In this document: piece by piece, positions 22,073 through 34,679 of the stretch
Layout: every line of letters starts with the position of its first letter
How positions within the stretch are numbered: position 1 is the first letter of the stretch
Assembly: GCA_950106755.1 (NCBI GenBank)
Contig: OX467088.1
Coordinates: 1,472,001 to 1,536,000, forward strand
DNA: 64,000 nt
Origin: Climacium dendroides
Taxonomy: Eukaryota; Streptophyta; Bryopsida; Hypnales; Climaciaceae
Direction of reading: 5' to 3'
Notes under the pieces: generated by a model
The model's database searches: none
Seen by the model: only the letters and a program-made list of their open reading frames with translations
What the model was told of the DNA's origin: nothing
Translations under genes and position numbers: made by a program

Positions 22073-22679
22073 GAACCATTTATTAACATCCAATGCAAAA
22101 GTCCTGACCTGCCAAATAACACAATGATAGGTTTTTGATACTTGTCTCCTTCCACAAATGAAAAAATCCTCAAAGCTGCTACCACAAACGTATCCAAATC
22201 ACACTGCTGCAAATCCAAGAGTGCAAAACAAGAAGTGAGAAAACAAGAAAAGTAGAATTGCAACTACTTAGTCACATGTAATTTGGGAGACACGCAATTG
22301 ATTCGTCCCCAAGTTCAACAGAATTGCAACATCCAGATGCAATTGAAACCAGTGCTCCCAATTGTTTTCCACCATTCTATAAATAAAAATGAAACCCACA
22401 AGCATCCCACAACCCACAAGTATATGACCTAAAATTGCACCACAGAATCCTTGAAATTCAATCACACGGAAACAAAACTCTAATACAGCATAGCATCTAA
22501 TATGAATCTCATCAAGCAAGGAACCAGCAACTTGTGAAATTAGCACTGTTTGGCAATTTCTAGCAGCTTGAATTTAGGTAAAAAAAGCGTGAAAAAAGAT
22601 TGGCAAAGTACCTGTTGAAACGAGGAATTCTGATTTTGTGCCTCCCACTTCGCAACTAAAGTATGTCGCAGACAGCAAG
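22073..22679. other. Non-coding central region of the inner element
   Basis: No supported gene or repeat; probably part of the HAD gene leader. Confidence 0.4.
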
Positions 22680-23520
22680 TGCAGCTCAAGTGCAGCTCGC
22701 ACCAGCTTGCACCAAGCTTGGTACCTCGCAGCAAGCACCTCGCAGCAAGCACCTCGCACCTCGGACATCGCACGTCGCACCTCGCAGCAAGCACCAAGCA
22801 CCTCGCACCTCGCGCAACAAGCACCTCGCACCTCGGACCAGCAAGCACCTCGCACCTCGCGCAGCAAGCACCTCGCAGCAAGCAGCAAGCACCTCGCACC
22901 TCTCACCTCAGACAGCACCTCGCACCTCGCATAGCAAGTGCAACTCAAAGAACAGCTGCATCCTAAACCTCGCACCGCAATAGCAGATGCAACTCAGACA
23001 GAAGGTGCAACCCTAAACCTCACACCGAGCACCAAGCACCGAGCACAGCAACAGCAAGTGCAACCCTTAACCTTGCACAAAGGATTCAACACCAAGCACC
23101 AAGTACGAAGCAATCAAGCACCAAGCAGCAAGCAAGCAGTACGAGCAACAAGCAGCAAGCAATCCGCACGTCGCACCTAGCAAGCACCAAGCACCAAGCA
23201 CCGAGCACAGCAACAGCACACCAAGTACGAAGCAATCAAGCACACCAAGTACGAAGCAATCAAGCACCAAGCAAGTAGTAAGCACCAAGCAAGCAGTAAG
23301 CACACCAAGTACGAAGCAATCAAGCACCAAGCAGCAAGCAAGCAAGCAGTACGAGCACCAAGCACCAAGCACCAAGCAGCAAGCAGCAAGCAGCAAGCAC
23401 CTTGCACCTCTCACCTCAGACAGCACCTCACACCTCGCATAGCAAGTGCAACTCAAAGAACAGCTGCATCCTAAACCTCGCACCTCGCACCTTGCACCGC
23501 AACAGCAGATGCAACTCAGA
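22680..23520. repeat. Degenerate minisatellite built on AAGCACCTCGCA
   Basis: Low-complexity repeats of GCAAGCACCTCGCACCTCG and GCAAGCACCAAGCA type. Two longer blocks containing CAGACAGCACCTC, ATAGCAAGTGCAACTC and AACAGCTGCATCC recur at about 22910-22985 and 23410-23500. Open frames on both strands here are composition artefacts. Confidence 0.85.
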
Positions 23521-23639
23521 CAGCAGCAGCAGCAATTTCAAATTTCGAGCATTCCTCACAACTCTCTCGCCGCGCTCCTTCACTGCAACCCAGGCGGCCA
23601 ACAAACCTCTCCACAATGACCTAAATCCTAAACCTCAAC

Positions 23640-23960
23640 GAAGAAACTAAACCCTAAACCAAACCAACAAAACTAACAAAGCTAGCAAATGCGCTGACCC
23701 AAACCCCCGCTCGGCGAAAGGAGGGTGACGACCGACCGGGGCTACACTGAGCCTCCAACCAGGGTCGGTATTAGGTTCGACTACCGAGGCTACAAGGTCG
23801 GGAACCAAATCCACAGGGTCGGCAACTGAGGCCGCAGGGTTGGACGTCGGTGCTACGGGCTTTTTTTCCATTTTTGAAGAAGTGCCATATTGGCAATATA
23901 AAAAATGATATTGGTTTTCCAAATTGCAACATTTATCCATTTAAGGGAGCCAACCCATTT
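23640..23960. other. GC-rich segment near the 5' end of the inner HAD unit
   Basis: GC-rich, with repeated GGTCGG and GACCGACC-like motifs, between AT-rich flanks. The HAD units of the outer element (about 37.0-37.15 kb) and element 3 (62.45-62.75 kb) have comparable GC-rich segments at the same place; these may be promoters or first exons. Confidence 0.4.
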
Positions 23961-24959
23961 TGACCACTTAAGCCGTTTGGACTATTTGCACGGCTGATTT
24001 TTTCAAAACTTTCATTTCTACAAGTTTCGAAAGAGGCATTACAATGTAGGCATAATTTTTTAGATGTTTTTTTGCAACATGAAATTATTGAGAACTTTAG
24101 TGGAAAATGGGCTTTCTTCTATTCTGATGATATAGCCCATTATCTTTCCAACAATTTTGATTGCAATATTGAGACTCTCCTAAGCCAATTATATAGTGCG
24201 ACAAGTGCATAGAAAGTTGTGCCATATGTAATTGCTTCAAATTTTTTGTGCACAATCAAAAAGGCAATGGTCTATACTACCAGAATGGGATGTCGGTTAT
24301 AAATGGGTTGCCTCTTGTATTGGATGTATGGTATGGTTTTCATCCACAATTGGGCAATTTCATGTAATATAGTTTTATATTTCAAAGTTGTCTAGCAATT
24401 TCATCCACTTTTTCTAGCATTTTTTATAATCTTTTTTAGGGCAATCCTTCCTTTTCATAAATCATAACAATCTTGCCCACTTAGAAGTTGAACTTTGCAT
24501 GAATAAAAAAAAATGGGAATAGAATGGGCCCTCCCCTTGAATGGTCCAAATCCTTCAAATGTCTTGCAATAATTAAAAAAGAATGCTCAAATAAATTTAA
24601 AGCAACTTGAAATTCATGCTACACATTGGATTCCACATTAATTCTCAATGCTAGCCCATTTAGGAGTTAATTTACATGTGAAAAGGAAGGATTGCCAAGG
24701 ATACGGCCGTTGTACCTTAACGGTTCAAAATTAAAAAGGTCATGGAATTTTTTAAGTGATTGCTCAAATTTTGATCAAGCAAGTTGTAAATAGTGGTACA
24801 AGCGACATCGTGCGTTCATTTTCAATCTTGCCCACTTAGAAGTTGAACTTTGCATGAATAAAAAAAAATGGGAATAGAATGGGCCCTCCCCTTGAATGGT
24901 CCATTCTATTCAAATCATGGCCTTATGGAATGAATTCATAAAATGGTAAATAAAATATA
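23961..24959. repeat. AT-rich centre with an 80-bp duplication
   Basis: A block starting AATCTTGCCCACTTAGAAG and running through GGGCCCTCCCC occurs at 24471-24548 and again at 24825-24903, almost identical. No genes seen in the rest. Confidence 0.75.
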
Positions 24960-25600
24960 TATTAGTACAAGTTATGAATTAGATGAACTTTAAGATTTTA
25001 TAATAAAAAGCACTACTAGTGCTTCTTTTATACATTTTTGCAAGCAAAAATAATATGTAATTCAATAACTCATGTGCTGTAGTATAGAAATACTAAAGTC
25101 CAGAAACCATGATGTATATGAAAATAATCAAACGCAAAAGACATGTACAAGTTGCATACTAATTGAACATTTAGATTTCATGATAAAACATTATTGATGG
25201 TCATTTCATTCATTTTAACACGCAAAAGAATTCTAATTGAATAAGTCATGTGCTGTAGTTTACAAATATTGAAGCCCAAAAGCCATGACATATATGAAAA
25301 TAATAAATGAACGAAATACATGTACAAGTTGCATACTAGATGAACATCTAGATTTCATGATAAAACAATATTAAAGGTCCTTTTATGCATTTTTACATGC
25401 AAAAGAACTTCTAATTGAATAACTCATGTGCTGTAGTTTACAAATAATAAAGTTGAAAAGCCATGACATATATGAAAATAATAAAACCCAAATACATGTA
25501 CGAGTTGCATACTAAATGAGCAATTTAGATTTCATAATAAAACGAAACTAATGTTCCTTCTAGGCACTTGGAGACATGCCAAAACAAATTAATTGCAATA
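24960..25600. repeat. Central tandem repeat of the inner element, about 178 bp unit
   Basis: Four diverged units marked by GTACAAGTTGCATACTA-like sequence at about 24966, 25145, 25322 and 25500, each with CATGTGCTGTAGTTTACAAAT. The unit length is close to a nucleosome repeat. Confidence 0.8.
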
Positions 25601-28100
25601 AATGATATTGAGAGACTTCGAATTTTTATCCATATGAAATTGTAGTTCCATTTCGAATAATTAAAAGGTATGAAAAAAAAATATATTACAATCTACAAAT
25701 TTATATTTATTGGGTTGAATTCAAAGAATCTTGTTACAAATCTTGAACCCAAATTTAAAATTAGGAAAATTCCAATTCATTTTATTGATTAAAAAATTGT
25801 TGAGAAGAATTTATTACATCGGTCCACCGATCCACGATGCCAACACTAGCTCTAAGCGTTATTACAAGTGTATATTATTTGAGTCTGGAAAGCTACAAAA
25901 AAAGGTTTTGCACGCAAGCACATAAATATGGTGCAAGTTGTAAACGTTTTGAATTCTCAAATTCCATGGATTGAGCGTTCAGACGTCCAACTCATTTTTG
26001 AAGAAGTAAATAAAACCTTAAAATTTTAATGTACTACAGATGCCTTTCAAATTTTGGCTACTTTCTATAGATAACTAAGAAAATATCTTGCATGATTGGT
26101 GGCACATTTCAAATAATTATAGTGCTAGTGCCTTCATGATTGAATGGCACTTGCGAGTGTGAATTACCATAATGTAAACTTATAATTTATAATTGAGAGT
26201 GTGATGTGAATGCAAGGTGGACTCCACCATGATGGGTTTCCCTAATTTATCATTTCAATAATTAATGTTCTTCACTTCAAGAGATGACCTCACCTTTTGC
26301 CACTTCCAAAGTTCATTGTATGTGTCAATCACCCAAATTTTCAGTTAAAAATGATTGTTTAGTCATGTGTTTATGTTTAAAAAAGTTGAAAAGTCCGTCA
26401 TATAGGATCTTCATACACCATAATTATTATTTAGTGCAATAGGAAAGTCCTCTGCAAAGGGTGTTCATGATTCCATTGAACATGCAAAAAAATATACAAT
26501 TACATAATTTTTAACATCAGTACCAAATGCATCTTTCATTTTATGTGCTTATCTTTCTACATTCTTATGTGGAATGTAAAAATTCACGTAGTACATTGTA
26601 AAAAAACAAAAAATTATTTTATTTATTGTATGTGTACTTTGTTTTCAATATAATGCTCAACACTAATTTGAATATAATGCCCACAACTAATTTGAACTTC
26701 CTTAATGAAAATTTTGAGTATTCACGTTAAAAATTTCATGACATTTTAAATTTTGGACATCTTCAGTCCAGTGGCCATGAAACGTGTACATGATTTATTA
26801 AATGGGCAAGCATTGAAAATTTGCTTGGAATCCAATGCATAACTTTAGTTACAGTAATTTTTGGCTTTGCCAAGGATACTAATTGATTTATTGTATGTCT
26901 TTCATAATGTTCTATTATTTTAAACAAAAAGAGTAATTCATGGACTTTTACATTTTTTTAACTACTCAAACCCATTTGAAAAAGTATCAATTAATTTTTT
27001 TTAAGTTCATTTGTAAGGCTTTGGTTTATGCCAAAGTGTTAAAACTTTTTTTTTCCAGTTTTTTCAATGTTTATGTATGTACGCTTTTTTCGAATGTTGA
27101 ACATTTAATCCACATTTTTAACACTGGACCCTATACCCTAAACCCTAAAGCGTTGTTTACATTTTGTACACCAACATTCGTAAACAAAGAGATTTTATTT
27201 TTAAAATGCAAAGTCAACAAAGTTACAAAAGTTCAATACATTCTTTGCACATGCATTGTTGCGTGGCAAGGAAAAGGAAGGAGAGAATGTCTCACCTACT
27301 TTTGGAAATCTTTAATGTTAGGCAAAAAATTGCGCACAAAATTTGCTTTGTCAACACTGTGATTTGCGAAAAAAAATTCCAGTAGTTGACTTTGCAAATC
27401 CGCAAACACCTGAAATAGGCTTGAATCTGAAGTAAGCATTGTCAAGTGGACGACTATTTTTCTAATGAAAGACTGCACGAACTTCTTCCAAAGATCGTGT
27501 GACCTGAAAAAGTGCTACAAAGTGGAAAACGAATCTCCCGAAAAAAAATTTGAAATTTGAATTCATTTTGTTTTGGCACGGCCCCCTTCCGGCGCCAAAA
27601 CTTTGCTCCCCCCGGCGTGGGTGGCCGGGTGCTTTGTGTATGCGCGTTGAGATTGTTAGTGTCGTTCTCATTCTCATTTGGCTTTTCTTATGTGATCGTG
27701 AACCTGTTCAAGCTCTCTGTTATTCATTGTTGTCATTTTCTTTTGTTGTGGTTTGAACACAGTTGGACGAGGCGTTCTGCAGTTCAAGGTGCGCTTTGCG
27801 TACAACCAACAGATGAAAGCATTTTCTTTGTCCAGACATTTGTAGCACTCTAGTACTTTGTGCATAGTCATAGAACGCAACAGATTTCAAGTTCGACAGA
27901 GTTCTCCTCTTCTTCTTGAACATTTTAATTTCGTATTGAGGAATTTGCAATGTGCTCATACATTTTCAAGTACAAGTTCAGTTTTAAGTCATCATACTGA
28001 ATTCAATTTCTGCGGTATGAATAGGTACCCTGGTTTGTAGCCGTAAAATTCGGGTCTATATTTAGAAACTTCCGTGGGCTACATGTTTTTGAAGACGTGC
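25601..28100. other. AT-rich centre and leader region of the inner DUF7869 gene
   Basis: No supported gene to about 27.1 kb. A short CCCTAAA tract lies at 27128-27150 and a GC-rich patch (CCGGCGCC, GGGTGGCCGGG) at about 27570-27640, probably the start region of the DUF7869 transcription unit. Small open frames here show no recognisable domain. Confidence 0.4.
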
Positions 28101-28102
28101 AA

Positions 28103-29232
28103 TTTAGGACGGTCCGTCCTAAAACGCAAGTAGACCATGTCATGATTTGTATTTCATATCGAGCATATAACGTTTTTGTAAGAAGTGCAGTTTAGGTCGG
28201 TTCGACCTAAACTGCACTGCGATGGGAAATAATTTTATGAATATGACAACAAAATACAGTAGCACTGAATCCAATTTCCTTGACCCTATTCATGCAGTTT
28301 AGGGCGGTCCGCCCTAAATTGCAGATTGACAAACCTAAATATTTTTTGAAGACTTGAATAAGTTGGGGTTTCTAATAAATAATCACAAAATCAACAGTTT
28401 GGATATGCACTTTAGGTCGGTCCGCCCTAAAATGAAATGCATCAACGCCTTAATTTATATTCTATATAGTAAAATTTTTACTAGTGGGACGAGCAGTTTA
28501 GGTTGGTCCGCCCTAAATTGCAATGCATCATTTACCCACTGAAATGAAGACAATTTATATTTATGCTATATATACTGTCATTGCAGTTTAGGGCGGTCCA
28601 TCCTAAACTACATACTGACAAATCTGAATGTTTTAGAAGCATTAACTAGGTAGGTATTGCTATATCTTCAATACACGGAGAGTCCGGACATACACTTTAG
28701 GACGGTCCGCCCTAAATTGCATTGCAATAGTTTTTTATTGCACAACAGTGAACAAAGCCGGTTCTTGTTCAATTTAGAAAGGACTTCGACTACCTTCACG
28801 CAGTTTCTACCGGTCATGCAGTTTAGGGAGGTCCGCCCTAAAATACACTTCTTCCTTGTTCAATTTATAGGGTTTCAGCATGTCGAGTCTGGAATATATC
28901 ACACTATGTTCATGCAGTTTAGGTAGGTTCGCCCTAAATTGAAATGACACAATTTTTGTACTTAAGAAATAAAATATGAGGGGATGTCTTATTTAGTTTC
29001 TAAAATCTGACAAAGTGGTCATGCTATTAGCCTCAAAGCGCCACACCATTGATATTGACAGATTAAGAAAATGAATCAAGTCTGCGGCATCTGTGTTCAG
29101 AAAATTTCACACTACTATGAAGCAGATAAGGGTTGTTAGCCGTACAATGATCATTTATTTCGATCAGATTGGTCTTCATTGATCTAGAACTTTGTCTATC
29201 TAGTTGTGCAATTTAGGGAGGTCCGCCCTAAA
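28103..29232. repeat. Palindrome cluster upstream of the inner DUF7869 gene (TTTAGG class)
   Basis: Ten sites start at 28103, 28191, 28298, 28411, 28497, 28587, 28696, 28822, 28918 and 29212, mostly 86-126 bp apart. The consensus is TTTAGGGCGG with CCGCCCTAAA around T or an overlapping GTC centre. It is the same class as the array at 21070-21851 on the other side of this element. Confidence 0.9.
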
Positions 29233-29329
29233 CTGCATTTATATAAATTAAAAAATTACATTAAATAAAATTTGACAGGTCTTTCTTCATCTATTAATTT
29301 TCTATTCGGATTGTGGTTTATGGTTACAG

Positions 29330-32171
29330 ATAATATGGGCTCGCTGATGTCCCACTTGACCTCATAGACTCATCAGACGATGAACTCCAGGTACTTCAAG
29401 AAATGAGTACTAGCATTCCTGAGTGTGAAGGGCTTCCTCGACAAAAATGGAATACAAAGTTTGTTACTTTGTATAATGGAGAGGGTGTTCTTGTTGGAGA
29501 AGGTACTTGTCATAGTGTGAATTCAGATCTTGTACTTGGTGTCACTGGACCTCTTGGAGACACTCATGTGTCAGTGCACATTTCAAAATCACATTCTGAA
29601 GTGGACATTTCTGAAGAGAATGTCTTCTCATTAGTAGCTTGGCCTATTGAGCTCGTGCACTGTCGTGGTGCTAGTTTACGCGATCATGAACAGAGAGACA
29701 AATTCAACCGTCTGCAAGCAAGTTTAAAGAATCCACCATCATCCAAATCTGCTAGGCCCTATGCAAGTGCCAACCGAAATCCGCCTCGTCAAACTGCTGT
29801 CAGAGCAAAAGACCTCCTTACACAAGAGTCAATCAACATGGTGTCTAGCAAGGTCTGCTGCAATAAGAATTGTGTCCAACCGTTCCTGAGGGAGAAAATT
29901 CGGGCATTTTGAGAAAGAATGTACAGAAATTCAACATTTAAACACCGTGCCTTCATGAAGATTGATGTGCACAGACAAATTCATGAAGGTGCACATCGAA
30001 GGAAGATGGTTACAATTGAAGGCATAAATGTGTGTTTGCGCGCATGGATGCTTATTGCGGGAGTTGCTGAGTCTACATTCTATCACTACTCAAAATACAT
30101 GAAGCTCGATCGAGAAGCAAGGGATCACGGTAATACAGGACTGTTGAAGCCTAGAGAACATACCCTACAAGCAATAGCTTCTTTAAAGTGCATCTTTGAC
30201 AGGGAAGCCGATCATATGCCGCATCGCACCCGGAGTCTGAAGGCAGGTGAGAAGGTCGTGTCAAAGATTCTTCCGGCCTCATTTCAATGGAAAGACCAAT
30301 TGAAGAAACTCAATGATTCCAATGCGGCCTTCGGATTGAAGGAGATCTCCACTTCGAACTTGAGTAAAATAAGGTCCACAAAGTTCTCAGAATTCGATGT
30401 GAAGAAGCCAGGGGATAATTTTGCTCGGTGTGCTACTTGTGACAAGCTAAATGAGCTTGTTAAGGGTGCTATCAGTGGATCTCAAACTGCTTTGAAATGG
30501 GCAAGAAGATTGGATAGGCATCTTACCATTGCTCGTGCCCATAGGGATGTATATTACATCAATCGAGAGTTGTCATTCAAGTCTCCGCATGAATGTCTTA
30601 CAATCATACACGACAAAATAGATCACTCGAAAATCGCTTGTCCTGTGTTCTCTCACAAGAGTAAAGAACTCGATGGCCTCATGAAGCTACCAGTTTCTGT
30701 GACGGGCATGCTTGCACATGGTCATGCAGATGTACGCTACGCGCATTATGGCTTGGATGTCTTCTCCCATGACTCCAACTATACCGTTGGATCAATGGCA
30801 AAGTTGTTGCGAGATTTAGAGTTAGTTCCGAAGTCTTCTTCTAGAGAGTTGTTCAAAAATTCAAAGTCCACTACTTTGTTTAAGGCTGTACTAGAGGGTG
30901 CAGACATGTGCAACGTGTCACTACCGCCGTTGCCAAATACTTTAGCTCCAGCCATGCGGCTACCGCCCATTTTGAACGTGCAGATGGACAATGCCACTGG
31001 AGACAACAAGAATAGATATGTTTTTTGTTTTTGGTCTTTATTTGTCGCAAACAAAATCTTCCAGGAAGTATACGTGAACTTCATGATTGTGGGTCACACA
31101 CATGACGACATAGATGCGTTGTTTGGAAGATGGAGCATGGATTTGAAGAAAGACAACTTCTCAACAGTACCAGCACTAATGAAGTCGTTCATGGATGTGG
31201 ATTCCATCCCCGTTATCCCTCACCTTATTGAAGAAGTGCCCGATTTCAAGGGTTTTATAGCAGGGTTGCTTGTTGATGGTGATGACATCCTCGTTGGACA
31301 CACAAAACCACATCAGTTGAAGTTCTACCTGGACTCAACGGGGTGCCCTGTCATGAAGTACAAACTTCTTTGCATTGATGCAGAGTGGTTAGGAGAAGAC
31401 GGAAGAGGCATCAAATTATGGAAAGAAGATGTTGAAGGGCGAAGTTTGTGGCCACGGGGTGAACCGTTGCCTGTTCCGTTGAAGCCTATGAAAGACTTAG
31501 ATGACATCGTCAAAGGTGTGTCGGGGTTCGTGAAATATTGGGACAATTTATGCAATGCAGATGTCACTGGGGATTACCTAAGACGTTACGAGCACATAGT
31601 GAGGTACTAGCGTGGCGTCAAGACAGCGTTGATGGAACCATTACCTACCTTTGGTGTTTTGAGAGATGGTTTTTGGCCAACTTCACGAGTAGTAGCAGAT
31701 CGAGCGGATGAATTGAACGAGGATGGTGAAGAGCGTGAAGAGTTTGGGGAAGATGACCCGTACGTTGGGCCGTTGAGTGGTCGTCCAAATCCATCCTTTC
31801 GGGTAGCTCGAGATTTGTTTGAAGGCTATTTTGTTGCGGTTCGCCCCGTAGATGGTGACACTCATCCGGTGTGGATTGCAAGGGCATTGTCTGATCCGAA
31901 CTGCAGCCCAGAAAATCTGAATTGTGTCCGTATTCAATACTTCCGTCTAACATCAAGGAATCAAGATGTTATAGATTTCTACACCGGATGGGACAGCGAA
32001 AGAGGTCTGCGTTGGAAGGTAGATGAAACTGAACCTCCTGTTTGGCAACACACTGATGCTCTTATGACAGCGTGGAAGTCGAGAATCAAGAAAGACACTC
32101 AGGAGTGCATGATTAAGATCCCTGCTATACAAATTGAAGTCATTAACGAGAGCTTGAGTTCCTATAATTGA
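29330..32171 (+). pseudogene. DUF7869-type transposase-like gene, inner copy (two stops)
   Basis: An intronless homologue of the gene at 9914-12805, same length and blocks, beginning after a GGTTACAG acceptor at 29329. Stops are TGA at 29910-29912 (Cys in the other copy) and TAG at 31608-31610 (Trp in the other copy). No in-frame ATG survives before 29403. Key blocks are CCNKNC, IHDKIDHSK, LNVQMDNATGDNKNRYVF, VGHTHDDIDALFGRWS and a C-terminal VWIARALSDPN module. There are no frameshifts. The two copies have stops at different codons, so each shows the ancestral residue at the other's lesion. Confidence 0.75.
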
Positions 32172-32639
32172 GAAGCCATATGTACATAAGGGTATATGTG
32201 GTATGCTTTATTTTGTATTTCCCATCCACATATTCTGTGTAATGGATGGAATTTATATATTGCAGTAGATGGCATATACTTTAATTATGTTGGTTTGGAT
32301 TTATAGTTTGGTATTGTTTATATGCTTTGAAATGTAGCTTTTGTTTTTACAAAACAAGAGGATTCAATTTCAATTATAATAAATTGCTTCTAAGTACATT
32401 TGAGTTTTATTATTTTTCTATGTTTTAATTTATTTTTCTTGAAGCACTTATGTTATAATATCTATGACTAATATTATTGATAATTTGAAGCAACTGGAAA
32501 AAATGGGTAGTGGTTCTAATGACTATGTGTTTGATAATTGTGTTAAGTAATTGTCACAATTTGGGTAGGGGCCGATTGATTGTTACAACTTTCCTAGCTG
32601 CATGCATAGGTCATTAGGCAGCACCAAGTCATGCCTCTC
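32172..32639. other. AT-rich 3' region of the inner DUF7869 gene
   Basis: No coding signal. It includes GGGTAGGGGCCGATTGATTG, which matches the corresponding region (about 9440-9470) of the outer element in inverse orientation. Confidence 0.5.
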
Positions 32640-32750
32640 CCTCAACCACTTATTCATATTCAATGAGAATAGAACTCGGACCGTTTGAATGACATGAACC
32701 ATCTTTTACAACCAACTTCAAAGCTCATGACATGGTGTTCAAAAAGTAAA
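32640..32750 (-). other. Decayed tRNA-like segment of the inner element
   Basis: The reverse complement aligns with 9297-9385: GGTCCGAGTTCTATTCTC stands where the outer copy has GGTCCGGGTTCGATTCCC, and CTTTGAAGTTGGTTGTAA where the outer copy has a D-arm-like motif. The B box is mutated here. Confidence 0.5.
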
Positions 32751-32829
32751 GATTTTATGTATATTAATGTTAGCATTGGTGCTTGAAATTTGACCTAATG
32801 TTCAAATTAGAGACTTTGTATGTCACTAC

Positions 32830-32850
32830 ACTCTCATTTTAATGGAAATT
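32830..32850 (-). repeat. Inner element right terminal inverted repeat (DUF7869 end)
   Basis: ACTCTCATTTTAATG followed by GAAATT; flanked by ACATTAAA. Reverse complement of the motif at 9188-9208. Confidence 0.75.
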
Positions 32851-33780
32851 ACATTAAAAAATTAGTATGTCTAATATTTGTCAACCTAAATTATATACAA
32901 AACATCCATTCGTATTGGTATCAAAATCGACAATATTATTTTGGGAGAGTCCTAAACTCCCAAAATTTTGAATATAGCGTTAACATTGAATAAAGACCTT
33001 GTCACTAAAAATTGAGGAAGCCCAAAACTCATAATCGTGCAACTCGATTTTCAGTAATAAACGTTGGAAACACACGCACTCTGCCAACTTCAGCAACTAG
33101 GAACTCGACAATAGATGGCAGCACTGAAAGAAACATTATACACACTCAGAAAACTACTATGTGCTTACAAAGTAACTATGTCCAATCCATTGAATGAAAA
33201 TGTTTGAAAATGCTAAAGGCTTCTAACCTGAGGACATACGGAAGGCAACAAGCGCGTTCACCGAGATCCTCAAAGCGCAATACTCCGACACTCTAGATAG
33301 TACAAGTACAGAAGTTGATAGAGTTCAGTAATGACATGAGAGAAGTGAAATCTCGCATGAACGTCTATGCATTCGCGACGGAGAAGGAGAGTACCCTAAT
33401 GCGCGCGCATGCAACAACATTCAAAACAATTTTGGCGGCAATGTGTAGGCGCGAATGCGAAGGCGGGAGTTGTAGAACGGAATTTGAAAATCCCGAACTC
33501 CTTCCGCAAATTCCTTTGATTTTTGATTCCCGCCTACACTGTTCATGACAGAAATAGGCACTGACAGCTATTAAGTACTTATGAGGTTGCTTTCTTGCAC
33601 CGTTAAGTACTAATTTCTAGATTCTTTTTGTAACAGAATCTAGGCAAGAGATCTTCATTGTCTTTTTTTCTTTTGCAATTTCTGGAAGTCAATTTGATTT
33701 TGCTGAAGTTAGGGTCTGTTTGTAAATTTAGACAAGCACAACCTTTTGCACCACCCAAGTGTTTGCATGTGATTTTATCA
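32851..33780. other. Outer element leader region of the DUF7869 gene
   Basis: Outer-element sequence resumes here. A GC-richer part at about 33220-33540 (GCGCGCATGC, GGCGGGAG) may be the first exon or promoter of the minus-strand DUF7869 gene. No domain seen. Confidence 0.4.
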
Positions 33781-33794
33781 ATAAGAGTTTTACG

Positions 33795-33900
33795 GTTTAG
33801 GGTTTAGGGTCTTTAGGGTTTAGGGTTTAGGCTTTTCAGGGTTTAGGATCTTTAGGGTTTAGGATCTCTAGGGTTTAGAGTCTCTAGGGTTTAGGGTCTC
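33795..33900 (+). repeat. Interstitial telomere-like tract
   Basis: GGTTTAGGGTTTAGGG and many imperfect TTTAGGG units on plus. Same orientation relative to the element as the tract at 39229-39370. Confidence 0.85.
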
Positions 33901-34080
33901 GGATTCAGGTATTTTTGTAGATTAATAAATCATTTCATATCATGTTTTTGAAATATTGAACAAATATTTAATTTAGAAGTGAATTCAAGGTTTTAGTACA
34001 CACTAAGGAATTATACTGCATGCACTTTCAAATTCTTTTTATAATGTTCGTAATATTAATTTTTCCATGAATTCGAATTA

Positions 34081-34670
34081 TTTCGTAGAGATTTGCAACT
34101 TGTGTGTTATTTTTTCGGACATGCTTCCACGTCAAACCGATACAAATTAATGGTGTGGTTTGTATTAATTACAACATCAATCCTAAAGTATTTTTTTGGA
34201 AACTCATTTGAAAAAGTGTGGGGAAGCAATAGGGTTGTCTTAAAATTAAGTTTTTCCATGAATCCTAATTATTTTGAAGATTTGCAACTTGTGTGTTACG
34301 TTTTTGGACATGCTTGCACGTCAAACCAATATAATTTATTGGTTTGGGTTCTATTAAATACAGCATGATTTTTAGAGTATTTGTTTTGAAATCCATTTCA
34401 AATGAAGAAGACAACGTAGGAAAGCAATAGGATTGTCTTAAAATTAAGTTTTTCCATGAATCCTAATTATTTTGAACATTTGCAACTTGTGTGTTACGTT
34501 TTTGGACATGCTTGAACCCTAAACCAATATAATTGATTGGTTTGGGTTATATTAAATACAGCATGATTTTTAGAGTATTTGTTTTGAAATCCATTTCAAA
34601 TGAAGAAGACAGCGTAGGAAAGCAATAGGGTTGTCTTAAAATTAAGTTTTTCCATGAATCCTAATTCATT
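34081..34670. repeat. Central tandem repeat of the outer element, about 189-199 bp unit
   Basis: Three units marked by ATTTGCAACTTGTGTGTTA at about 34091, 34280 and 34478, each followed by GGACATGCTTG-like and AAGTTTTTCCATGAATCC motifs, plus a partial fourth. Confidence 0.85.
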
Positions 34671-34679
34671 CATCATTAG

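Larger units (their letters stand above)
13878..32850. mobile_element. Inner palindrome-rich TIR element (TTTAGG class), about 19 kb
   Basis: Left end ATATTC-ATTAAAATGAGAGT at 13879-13898 and right end ACTCTCATTTTAATG-GAAATT at 32830-32850. HAD gene on minus at the left, DUF7869 gene on plus at the right, reading outward from a repeat-rich centre (22-28 kb). Both sides carry TTTAGG-class palindromes. It lies inside the outer element, just beyond the outer DUF7869 gene's palindrome cluster. The HAD gene is fully open; the DUF7869 gene has two stops. Confidence 0.78.

Noticed and set aside
22540..23483. Long open frames on both strands rich in Ala, Cys, Leu, Arg or Thr-Ser
   Set aside because: They are translations of the AAGCACCTCGCA minisatellite in several frames; composition artefacts.
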